Source of the DNA: a bacterium
GTDB taxonomy: Bacteria; Auribacterota; JABMQX01
Direction of reading: 5' to 3'
NCBI GenBank assembly: GCA_030691545.1
Contig: JAUYEE010000228.1
Location: forward strand, 1 to 40,650
DNA: 40,650 nucleotides
The translations under genes and the position numbers were made by a program. The notes below the pieces were generated by a model that was not told where the DNA came from, did not search any database, and worked only from the letters and a program-made list of their open reading frames with translations. Of this stretch, positions 17,236-24,216 are shown piece by piece. Numbering within the stretch: position 1 is the stretch's first letter; the number at the start of each line of letters is the position of its first letter.

Positions 17236-17734
17236 CAGGACGGTCCTCGACTTCGCACTGACCCGTTTCCAGGTCGAACTTCGTCTTAACGTAGAGCCGG
17301 TCAGGAACGGGTTGGGCCCAGAGTTCCCCCTCGATCTCGAATGCGACGGCGTTTTGGTCCATCGAGTCCGGGTCCGTTATCACGCGGACGGAGAGGGTTT
17401 CCTGAGAAATGCGCGGTTCAAAGCATTGGATGACATGCAAAAGTTGCTGTTGCATCTCCGGGGGCTTGACGGTCGAACTGGTGACGCCACACAGGTCCGG
17501 GATACCGAAGTTTAGCACCGAGCACGACACCTCTGGAAAGTCGTTCAACGGGTCACCCGGCGGGTGAGAAACGGCGTTCAAGAGCCACTGAAGGTCACGC
17601 AGAACGCCCTGATGATACCGCCGCGCGGACACAACGCGTTGCTCCCGGCTTTCCTCCTTTGACTGAGGTTCATCGTCCATGAGGCGGTCTAACAGACATG
17701 GCTGCAAACGTTCCGCCGGCGTCAGTTCAGCCAT
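17228..17734 (-). CDS. tssE: T6SS baseplate protein TssE (gp25-like)
   Basis: A 168-aa gp25-like wedge protein. MAELTPAERLQPCLLDRLMDD is the usual TssE opening, and RYHQGVLRDLQWLLNA, PEVSCSVLNFGIPDLCG and IQCFEPRISQETLSVRV follow the family pattern. ATG at 17734 overlaps the tagJ stop by eight bases and is preferred to the upstream in-frame start at 17794. It is slightly longer than typical TssE proteins (about 130-150 aa). Confidence 0.93.
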   Translation of the reverse strand: MAELTPAERLQPCLLDRLMDDEPQSKEESREQRVVSARRYHQGVLRDLQWLLNAVSHPPGDPLNDFPEVSCSVLNFGIPDLCGVTSSTVKPPEMQQQLLHVIQCFEPRISQETLSVRVITDPDSMDQNAVAFEIEGELWAQPVPDRLYVKTKFDLETGQCEVEDRPGG

Positions 17735-18554
17735 CCCTCGCCTCCCGGGCGCGCTCCTCTCCTTCGCCGAGGTCCAGCTTGATCTGACGGACATCGAGGA
17801 GCGCGTATTCCGCTTCGTCGGTGATGAGGAGCCTCTGGCCCCGTCCTTCGCACAGCCCGCCCTCTCGCTCGATCCACTCCGTCCTGCGGGACATCAGGAT
17901 GGCACTCTGGTCACTTTTCTCCGAACCGGGGTAACGTGTCGGGATAAGCCCGGCGGCTGTGCCCCCGTTTGTCCATGTGAACTCGGCAGGCGCCCAGACC
18001 ACATCGCGCAGGTCCGAAGGGGCCTCGATCCGGATTTCCCGGACGTTGACAAAGGGCACCCAGTAATAGGCGCCATTGACGATGACCTCGAGGATCGGAC
18101 CCAGACGCGGGTCGGCGTCGGCAATCCACTCAAACGGCTGTCCGTTGACCGTCCCCGGAATGGCCGGAGCGCGCTCAAACGCGCGCTCCCGAAGCTCCTG
18201 TGACGCGCCGTAGTGCCCTTCAAGGGCCATCTGATTGGCTTGCAGGATCCACCCCATCCATTCGTTGGGCTCCCCAAGGATGACCGGGGAGCGCTTCCCA
18301 GCCCATATCTCCGCGCGAAGTGCCTCACAATTAAGCGCAGGGCGGCAGATGTTGGCCATGAGAAGGTATTGGGCATCGAGGTCGGCGGCGATGTTGAGCT
18401 GGGTCATCGCCCTTTCCCATTGTCCCAGGACACAAAAGAGCTGGAAAAGGAAAACCCTCAGCTTCGCATCGGACGGATCGTTACGCACTTCCTCCTGCAG
18501 CTTCTCCAGTGCCTCGGCAGGATGTCCCTGGCGCAATGACTCTTCTGCTCGCAT
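17727..18554 (-). CDS. tagJ: T6SS accessory protein TagJ (ImpE/SciE family)
   Basis: A 275-aa protein. The N-terminal TPR-like half (EESLRQGHPAEALEKLQEEVRNDPSDAKLRVFLFQLFCVLGQWERA) and the C-terminal half (FEWIADADPRLGPILEVIVNGAYYWVPFVNVREIRIEAPSDLRDVVWAPA, cited here only by position about 140-190) match the ImpE family. TagJ binds the TssB N-terminus in some systems and helps ClpV-dependent sheath turnover. AAGGTGG precedes the ATG. A short copy of its 5' end survives between the hcp genes at 19368-19427. Confidence 0.93.
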   Translation of the reverse strand: MRAEESLRQGHPAEALEKLQEEVRNDPSDAKLRVFLFQLFCVLGQWERAMTQLNIAADLDAQYLLMANICRPALNCEALRAEIWAGKRSPVILGEPNEWMGWILQANQMALEGHYGASQELRERAFERAPAIPGTVNGQPFEWIADADPRLGPILEVIVNGAYYWVPFVNVREIRIEAPSDLRDVVWAPAEFTWTNGGTAAGLIPTRYPGSEKSDQSAILMSRRTEWIEREGGLCEGRGQRLLITDEAEYALLDVRQIKLDLGEGEERAREARDG

Positions 18555-18644
18555 AAACCACCTTCTCCGCTGTCTGGGTTTTTGGCGCGGCCCCGGGCAG
18601 ACGCGCGACGTGGCCCCACCGAGCGAAGGCCACGCGCCGGTCGC

Positions 18645-19145
18645 TCACATCGGCTGGTTTTCCATTACGCTGTACCACGCTTCAAGTGTCGCGCCGGGTG
18701 TCCCCGAGGGGGACGTCTCGGTGTACGCCCACTCAATTTCGCCGTAGCGGAAGATGACCTCCTCCATCGGGAGGGGGTCGTCAGCGCTCGCCGAGCCAGT
18801 GAAACTAACGGAGGCGACGAAGGCCCTCTTGAGGACAATCTTCATGAACGTGGTCTTGTCGCCCGTTGCGCGGCAAATCTCCAAGGTGACTTCCGGAATC
18901 TCCTGGACATTGAAGCAGTAGCTGACGAGGGGGACCGAGGCCCTGTCCAACCGTTTCACGACAGAAAAATCCCGAAACTGGCACCGGCGCCCTGACGCAT
19001 GCCCTTCACCACTACTGTCTCTCGGGACAATCATCTCCTGGGAGAGCCCGTGGTTGACAGATACGACCTCGATCCACTTGTCGTGCGCCGCGTCGGTGCT
19101 GTCTCCGTCCACGCCTTCGACCTTCAGAAACATGTTGTACGCCAT
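18645..19145 (-). CDS. hcp: Hcp tube protein, copy nearest tagJ
   Basis: A 166-aa Hcp (TssD), the hexameric ring subunit of the T6SS inner tube. MAYNMFLKVEGVDGDSTD, FSVVKRLDRASVPL, IPEVTLEICRATGDKTTFMK and VIFRYGEIEWAYTE are family hallmarks. ATG at 19145 follows an AGGAG sequence; the frame opens far upstream but that stretch is non-Hcp. It shares the opening and the CRATG-KTTFMK block with the copy at 19517 but has diverged clearly between them, so the two may form different or mixed tubes. Confidence 0.95.
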   Translation of the reverse strand: MAYNMFLKVEGVDGDSTDAAHDKWIEVVSVNHGLSQEMIVPRDSSGEGHASGRRCQFRDFSVVKRLDRASVPLVSYCFNVQEIPEVTLEICRATGDKTTFMKIVLKRAFVASVSFTGSASADDPLPMEEVIFRYGEIEWAYTETSPSGTPGATLEAWYSVMENQPM

Positions 19146-19516
19146 ATTCGACTCTCCTGTCCCTGCGGCCCCATTCTGTGGGCGTTCATGATTTCGTTCC
19201 TGGCCGCAGTCGGGCGCGGGGCAAACGTAGGGCGCCTGTCCGCCGTCACGCCTGCAGAGCACCCCGATGTGAGCGGGCAGGCGGGCCCCATTCGCAGGCC
19301 CACGCAGTCCAAGCAGTAGTCGCACCAAAAACCTGCACGAACCCTCGGGGGACCCGCGCGGAACCGCTCAGCGATTCTCCGGGGGTTGGGGAGGACGTCC
19401 CTCGCGCAGCGACTCTTTTGCCCGCATAGACCGCCTCGTCTCTCATCGGGTGCTTGACGCGACGCCGCTGATAGATACCTTGGGTCCGCCAGCGAAAGCT
19501 CCATGCGGCGGATGGG
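19146..19516. other. Gap between hcp copies, derived from an hcp-tagJ duplication
   Basis: No complete gene lies here. The part near the first-transcribed hcp contains the tagJ stub (19368-19427). The part just upstream of the other hcp resembles the upstream region of the 20011 hcp: both carry a GTTCATGATT stretch and GGCGCCTGTCCGCCGT. The latter lies near 19230-19245 and 20189-20204. Confidence 0.65.
19368..19427 (-). pseudogene. tagJ 5' remnant (19 codons then stop)
   Basis: Read on the minus strand it gives MRAKESLREGRPPQPPENR and stops. The first 12 codons match tagJ (MRAEESLRQGHP) with 30 of 36 bases identical. The start codon lies 90 bases past the stop of hcp at 19517, the same distance as tagJ lies past the other hcp (91 bases). 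It is therefore the broken end of a duplicated hcp-tagJ unit, not a functional gene. Confidence 0.85.
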
Positions 19517-20011
19517 CTACTTGGCGGTGTCCTCCATGGTGCTCCACTTCGCTTCGACGGCGGCACCGGTCTCTCCCTTGGGGGTCGTCGGCGTGTACGA
19601 CAGATCAATCTCACCATAGCGGAAGGTTACGTTCTCCATGGGAAGCGGGTCCCCAGCGCTGGCGGACCCGGCCGGGGCGACGGAGGCGACGATGCAGGGC
19701 TTGAAGACATATTTCATGAAGGTGGTCTTCTCACCCGTTGCCCGGCACAGTTCGACGGTGACTTCCGGAATCGCCTCGCCGGAGCAGCACTTGAGAAAGA
19801 GGATAGGGGAGGAGCTGTCCAACCGTTTCGTAATGGAGAAATCCGCATGATCCGCCTTGCCTCCTGTCAGGCCGCCCTGGCCGCTCAGGGACCCGCCCGG
19901 CGCCTGGGAGACGGCGTGACTGTAAGACTCGACCTCGATCCACTTCTGGTGCTTGGCGTCGGTGCTGTCTCCGTCCACGCCTTCGACTTTCATGTACATC
20001 GCGTACGCCAT
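19517..20011 (-). CDS. hcp: Hcp tube protein, copy nearest tssC
   Basis: A 164-aa Hcp with MAYAMYMKVEGVDGDSTD, FSITKRLDSSSPIL, IPEVTVELCRATGEKTTFMK and VTFRYGEIDLSYTP. ATG at 20011 follows GGGAGGG. Compared with the other copy it has a longer glycine-rich loop near residues 38-52 (SQAPGGSLSGQGGLTGGKAD). It is the first hcp after the sheath genes and likely the ancestral position. Confidence 0.95.
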   Translation of the reverse strand: MAYAMYMKVEGVDGDSTDAKHQKWIEVESYSHAVSQAPGGSLSGQGGLTGGKADHADFSITKRLDSSSPILFLKCCSGEAIPEVTVELCRATGEKTTFMKYVFKPCIVASVAPAGSASAGDPLPMENVTFRYGEIDLSYTPTTPKGETGAAVEAKWSTMEDTAK

Positions 20012-20117
20012 GTTCAACCCTCCCCTGGCCGCAGCCAGCTGCACGAACGGTTTGTTGCCCCACCCGGCCGCGGGCCCTGCGGAGCGTCGCGGGGTGACCG
20101 GGCAGGCTGTCTCTGTT

Positions 20118-20288
20118 GCCCGCTTTCGCGGGCGTGTTCATGATTCCGCCGCTAATCCCGCCAGAGGCGGGAGCGCAGGGCGTGCCTTTTGGCGCCTGTC
20201 CGCCGTTTGCGTGCTTTGCTCTCTGCGCCTCCGCGCCTTTGCGTTAAAGAAAGAGAAATGGAAAACGCAAAGTCGCCAAGACGCTGAG
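20118..20288. repeat. Hairpins plus TTTGCG-heptad inverted-pair repeat
   Basis: Between tssC and hcp lie GCCCGC/GCGGGC (20118-20133, loop TTTC), TCCCGCC/GGCGGGA (20156-20172, loop AGA), then TTTGCG heptads in forward orientation (20206-20245) and in reverse (20264-20288). The reverse arm ends two bases before the tssC stop codon, so the repeat occupies the immediate 3' end of the sheath genes and the leader of hcp. Confidence 0.75.
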
Positions 20289-20289
20289 G

Positions 20290-21795
20290 CTACGCCTTCT
20301 TGCCCGAAGGCAGTTTGGTAACGAGTCGCAATGAAACGGTCAGTCCCTCGAGCTGATAGTGCGGCCGCAGGAAGAATTTCGCGAAATAGTTTCCTGGGTC
20401 GCCTTCGATGTCTTCGACGACGACCTCTGCCGCGGCTAACGGACGCCTTGCCTTGGCGGCCTCCGTCGCGTTCGCCGGGTCTGGCTCGACATAGAGCTTG
20501 ATCCATTTGTTGAGCCAGCGCTCCATATCTATCCGTTCCTTGAAGGAGCCGATCTTGTCCCGAACGATGGCTTTGAGGTAATGAGCGAAGCGGCACAGCG
20601 CAAACATGTACGGCAGCCTGGCGTTCAGTCTCGCGTTCGCCGTGGCGTCGGGATCATCGTACTCCTGGGGCTTGTTGAGAGACTGAGCGCCGACGAAGAC
20701 CGCATAGTCTGTGTTCTTCCAGTGCGACAGGGGAATCAGGCCGTTCTTCGCCAGTTCCATCTCTCGCCGGTCCGTGATGGCAATCTCCGTGGGGCATTTC
20801 ATGTCCACGCCGCCATCGTCCGTTGGGAAGGTATGGCACGGAAGCCCTTCCACCATGCCGCCGCTTTCCACACCTCGAATGCGCGAACACCAACCGTATA
20901 GTTTGAAGGCCATTCCAATGTTGACGCCCATCGCATACGCGGAGTTGGACCACGTGTACTTCGAGTGATCTCCCCCCTCGGCGTCCTCCTCAAAGTCAAA
21001 CTCCTCGACGGGGTTAGTCCTTGCTCCGTAAGGAAGCCGTGAGAGAAACCGCGGCATGGTTAAGCCGACGGTTTTGGAATCCTCGGACTCACGCAGGGAC
21101 CGCCAGGGTGCGTAATCGGCGGTTTGGAAGATTTTGGTCAGGTCGCGCGGGTCCGCGAGCTGCTGCCAACTATCCATGTTCATCAGACTCGGCGCCGCCG
21201 CGGCGAAGAATGGTGCAAAGGATGCCGCTGAAATCTGCGCCATCCCGCTAAGAATCTCGACATCCGGCGGACTGTGATCGAAATAATAATCGCCGATTAT
21301 GCAGCCATAAGGCTCGCCGCCGGGCATGCCGTACTCCTGTTCGTACAGCTTCTTGAACAGCGGGCTCTGATCCCAAGCAGTCCCTTTGAACTTCTTCAGA
21401 GTCTTCGCCAGGTCCTTCTTGCTGATATTCACCACGCGGATCTTCAATGTCTCGTCCGTTTCCGTGTTGTTAACCAGGTGATGCAGTCCACGCCAGGTTC
21501 CCTCGAGCGATTGGAAGTCCTCATGGTGAATGATCCGATTCAACTGCTCCGACAGCTTCTGATCAATCTCGCCGATAATCGCTTCGATCGTTCTTACTGC
21601 GTCCTCGGAGATCAAAGCGGTCTCAGAGAGAGCCTGCTCTGCCAGAGTTTTCACCGCCGACTGGACCGCTTCTCTCGCCCGGTCGGTCTTCGGCTTGAAC
21701 TCCTTCTGGAGAAGGCCTTCGAACTCACTGACTTCGAGGACCTTTGGAGCCGCCTCTGGAGCGCGGCTCTCCTGTTTCTCGTCTCCCTTAGCCAT
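20290..21795 (-). CDS. tssC: T6SS sheath large subunit TssC
   Basis: A 501-aa VipB/ImpD protein that with TssB forms the contractile sheath. LEGTWRGLHHLVNNTETDE, FKKLYEQEYGMPGGEPYGC, FAPFFAAAAPSLMNMDSWQQLADPRDL (near residue 190-220) and MFALCRFAHYLKAIVRDKIG are typical. The ATG lies two bases after the tssB stop codon, with a GGAGGAA site inside the tssB end. The stop codon abuts the heptad repeat at 20264-20288. Confidence 0.96.
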   Translation of the reverse strand: MAKGDEKQESRAPEAAPKVLEVSEFEGLLQKEFKPKTDRAREAVQSAVKTLAEQALSETALISEDAVRTIEAIIGEIDQKLSEQLNRIIHHEDFQSLEGTWRGLHHLVNNTETDETLKIRVVNISKKDLAKTLKKFKGTAWDQSPLFKKLYEQEYGMPGGEPYGCIIGDYYFDHSPPDVEILSGMAQISAASFAPFFAAAAPSLMNMDSWQQLADPRDLTKIFQTADYAPWRSLRESEDSKTVGLTMPRFLSRLPYGARTNPVEEFDFEEDAEGGDHSKYTWSNSAYAMGVNIGMAFKLYGWCSRIRGVESGGMVEGLPCHTFPTDDGGVDMKCPTEIAITDRREMELAKNGLIPLSHWKNTDYAVFVGAQSLNKPQEYDDPDATANARLNARLPYMFALCRFAHYLKAIVRDKIGSFKERIDMERWLNKWIKLYVEPDPANATEAAKARRPLAAAEVVVEDIEGDPGNYFAKFFLRPHYQLEGLTVSLRLVTKLPSGKKA

Positions 21796-21799
21796 TGGA

Positions 21800-22357
21800 C
21801 TATTCCTCCGCCTTGGTGGTTTCCGCTTGTGCTTCCGGCGCCTTAGCCGCCTGTCCCTCTGCCTCTATCTTCGGGGCCGAGCTTAACGCCTGAAGCAGGG
21901 CCGGATCGGTCAGGAGCTTGGCAATCAACTCCTCCGCACCGCTCTTTCCGTCCATGTAGGTCAGCAGGTTTGACAACTGGGTTCGCGCAGTGAGCAGCTT
22001 GTTCAGCGCATCAACCTTCCTGGCGACCGCCGCCGGCGAGAAATCGTCCATGCTCTCAAATGTCATGTCCACGCTCAGCTCGCCCTCGCCAGTGAGCGTA
22101 TTGGGTACTCGGAAGGCAACCCGCGGCTTCATGGACTTGAGGCGATCATCAAAATTGTCCACATCAACCTCGAGGAACTTGCGGTCTGCAACCGCAGGCA
22201 GGGGTTCCTCCGGTTTGCCGGACAAATCCGCCATCACCCCCATGATGAATGGCAAGTTGACCTTCTTCTCGGCCCCGTACAACTCGAGATCATACTCGAT
22301 TTGCACTCGCGGCGGCCGGTTGCGAGCAATGAACTTCTGGCTGCTTTTCTTTGCCAT
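21800..22357 (-). CDS. tssB: T6SS sheath small subunit TssB
   Basis: A 185-aa VipA/ImpC-type protein. It begins MAKKSSQKFIARNRPPRVQIEYDLE and has VNLPFIMGVMADLSG, KFLEVDVDNFDDRLKSMKPR and FESMDDFSPAAVARKV, all conserved. It is followed within a few bases by tssC. GGGAG precedes its ATG. The C-terminus is an Ala/Glu-rich tail. Confidence 0.96.
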   Translation of the reverse strand: MAKKSSQKFIARNRPPRVQIEYDLELYGAEKKVNLPFIMGVMADLSGKPEEPLPAVADRKFLEVDVDNFDDRLKSMKPRVAFRVPNTLTGEGELSVDMTFESMDDFSPAAVARKVDALNKLLTARTQLSNLLTYMDGKSGAEELIAKLLTDPALLQALSSAPKIEAEGQAAKAPEAQAETTKAEE

Positions 22358-22407
22358 GGCTGCTCCCTTCTCTTCACCTGTTTGAAATCAATGCGTCGTC
22401 GGGCAAA

Positions 22408-22463
22408 CCTTCGTGTCCTTCGTGGTAAATGTGCCCGGGTCGCCGAACACGAAGAGCACGAAG
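22408..22463. repeat. TTCGTG-heptad inverted-pair repeat, copy 3
   Basis: The forward arm CCTTCGTGTCCTTCGTGGT (22408-22426) and the reverse arm GAACACGAAGAGCACGAAG (22445-22463) face each other across 18 bases. It fills the gap between tssA and tssB. Confidence 0.8.
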
Positions 22464-22470
22464 CCTGGAC

Positions 22471-23511
22471 TTACCCTTTCGCGGCGTCGCCGCTGACTCC
22501 GCCGATGTTCTCGACCTGCTTCCTTGCCTCTGGAGACAGGTCGCGGATGATCTCCAGGAAACTCTTCGAAACCAACCTCTGCGCTCGCCTCAGCAGCAGC
22601 GGAACAGGGCTGGAAGGTTCGTGCCGTTCATAGTATTGGCAGATTTTCTCCAGCGCTGAAACCACGTCCTCCGGTGACCTGATCTCGCCTGACAATGGCT
22701 TCTCCTTTTCGGGTTCAGTTGTAGGCTTAACGGCGCCCGCTTCTCCTTCGGCCCCGGATGACGCAACGCCCCGCTTGGCCAGGTAGCTCCCCAGGCGCCC
22801 CCGGATGGCGGCCAGAATCCCCCGAAACGCACCTAGGTCAGGAACTCTGCCGGCGTCCACGTGGGCTCGCAACGCCGCTTCGATCCCTGTCGTGTGGTCA
22901 ATCGCCCCCGCGGCAACCTCCGCCAGCTCCTTCAGTTTTTCTGTGCTCGTATCCTCAAGCGCCGCGTTGATCACCGACATATCCGGTTTGGGAGACTTGG
23001 AATCCGCTGGCGGAGTGAGTTCCCCCTCTGCGATGAGGATATCCCGAAGGCTAAAGGACCCCAACCGCGGGGAGTTGCAGAGCGACACCTCCCTGAGTCG
23101 TTGCTTGAACAGCAACGGATCCTGATAGCTTTCCGGAGGCGGAGAAAGTGACGCAATGATATTGAGTCGTTCAAGCGGGTCGTTATTGTCATCCGGGTCA
23201 AGCTGGGGATGAACCTGATCCCAGAATCGCTCGAGCAGTCCGCGGAGCACCGCCAACCCATCCCTGATTCCCGGTATCCCTTCCGTCTTGAGAAGGGCAA
23301 GAGCCAGATACAATGCCAACCGCAGGTCTTTCGTTCGTCCCAGAAGGTCCGCAGAACGAGCATATACCTCCCGCCAGTTTGGCTCCTCTTCCGGTTTCGT
23401 TTGAACCAGAGTATCCAGCTCCAGGTAAGCGGCGTCGTACCTGAGGTCGGGACCACACGGCGGCTGATCGCCTGTCTCAGCAAGTAAGCTCTCTACGACA
23501 TCTTTGCCCAT
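22471..23511 (-). CDS. tssA: T6SS assembly protein TssA
   Basis: A 346-aa protein with an N-terminal ImpA_N domain (about 5-130; PCGPDLRYDAAYLELDTL, EPNWREVYARSADLLGRTKDL, PQLDPDDNNDPLERLNIIASL) and a C-terminal helical part with YYERHEPSSPVPLLLRRAQRL, typical of TssA, which caps and guides sheath growth. The ATG at 23511 is preferred; a TTG at 23517 is possible. It is the first gene of the T6SS run, 114 bases ahead of tssB. Confidence 0.93.
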   Translation of the reverse strand: MGKDVVESLLAETGDQPPCGPDLRYDAAYLELDTLVQTKPEEEPNWREVYARSADLLGRTKDLRLALYLALALLKTEGIPGIRDGLAVLRGLLERFWDQVHPQLDPDDNNDPLERLNIIASLSPPPESYQDPLLFKQRLREVSLCNSPRLGSFSLRDILIAEGELTPPADSKSPKPDMSVINAALEDTSTEKLKELAEVAAGAIDHTTGIEAALRAHVDAGRVPDLGAFRGILAAIRGRLGSYLAKRGVASSGAEGEAGAVKPTTEPEKEKPLSGEIRSPEDVVSALEKICQYYERHEPSSPVPLLLRRAQRLVSKSFLEIIRDLSPEARKQVENIGGVSGDAAKG

Positions 23512-23561
23512 CAGCAAGCACCTACGGCCCTGTTACGTTGTGTTCAACGATGTCTGAGGCG

Positions 23562-23582
23562 GCATGGGCAAGGTGCCCATGC
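23562..23582. repeat. Palindrome GCATGGGCA / TGCCCATGC
   Basis: Nine-base perfect arms around AGG. A related palindrome with CATGGGCA and TGCCCATG arms occurs at 27214-27232, so this is a dispersed family. Confidence 0.75.
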
Positions 23583-23647
23583 AACAAGGCACCAGGAACC
23601 TGACATAGAATAGACTGCAATTTAATCGCGGATTGCGGACAAGGCGT

Positions 23648-23720
23648 ACCACGAAGAGTACGAAGCCGACGAAGGGGGACACATGCTGCTGTGCTTCGTG
23701 CCCTTCGTGTCCTTCGTGGT
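23648..23720. repeat. TTCGTG-heptad inverted-pair repeat, copy 4 (arms in reversed order)
   Basis: The reverse arm (23648-23675, ACCACGAAGAGTACGAAG then GACGAAGG) precedes the forward arm (23693-23720, three TTCGTG units ending TTCGTGGT), across a 17-base core. The other three copies have the forward arm first. Confidence 0.8.
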
Positions 23721-24216
23721 TCTCTGTCCTAATCCGAAATCCGAAATCGCCAATCCGAACTGCCTGTCTTGCAGGCGCCCACAGAGGACTCACTCGAGAA
23801 GGTCACGCAAGCCGCCACGGGAGAGGGGTAACCCTCCCGTTAAGAGCCTCTTAGAAACGAGCAATAATCGTATGCTTGAGGCTCACGAGAACGACTCCTG
23901 GGCCCGCCGTGACGGGATGCCAGATTGCCTTGGGATCTCTCGACCCTGTCAGAACAAGCGTCCGTAGGCGAGGCTCCCCACATGCTTCACCTGCACGCAA
24001 TGAGGTTAGGCCCTTCACCGAACTCTACTGCTCTCCAAATTCTGCCGCTTCGCCGACGCCTTGTCAAGCGAATTTTCCTGGGAGGTAGGCAAAGTAGGCA
24101 CATGGTATGGGGTATCAATAAGCAGGCCGCGGCCCGCAAGAGAATCTCGGTTCGCAAGGACGATACCAGTCCCTCTTTTCGGACAAGCACAAGCTTTTTG
24201 GAGAGCGCGTAGCCCA

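Larger units (their letters stand above)
23512..24216. other. Gene-free gap upstream of the T6SS run
   Basis: No credible gene in these 705 bases. It should hold the T6SS promoter, but I cannot name clear -35/-10 boxes. It contains a palindrome (23562-23582), a heptad inverted pair (23648-23720) and a small TAAGAG/CTCTTA repeat near 23840. From about 23870 to 24210 I see nothing recognisable. Confidence 0.5.

Noticed and set aside
227..23720. TTCGTG heptads considered as a CRISPR array.
   Set aside because: Units are about 9 bases with no spacers, and there are no cas genes.
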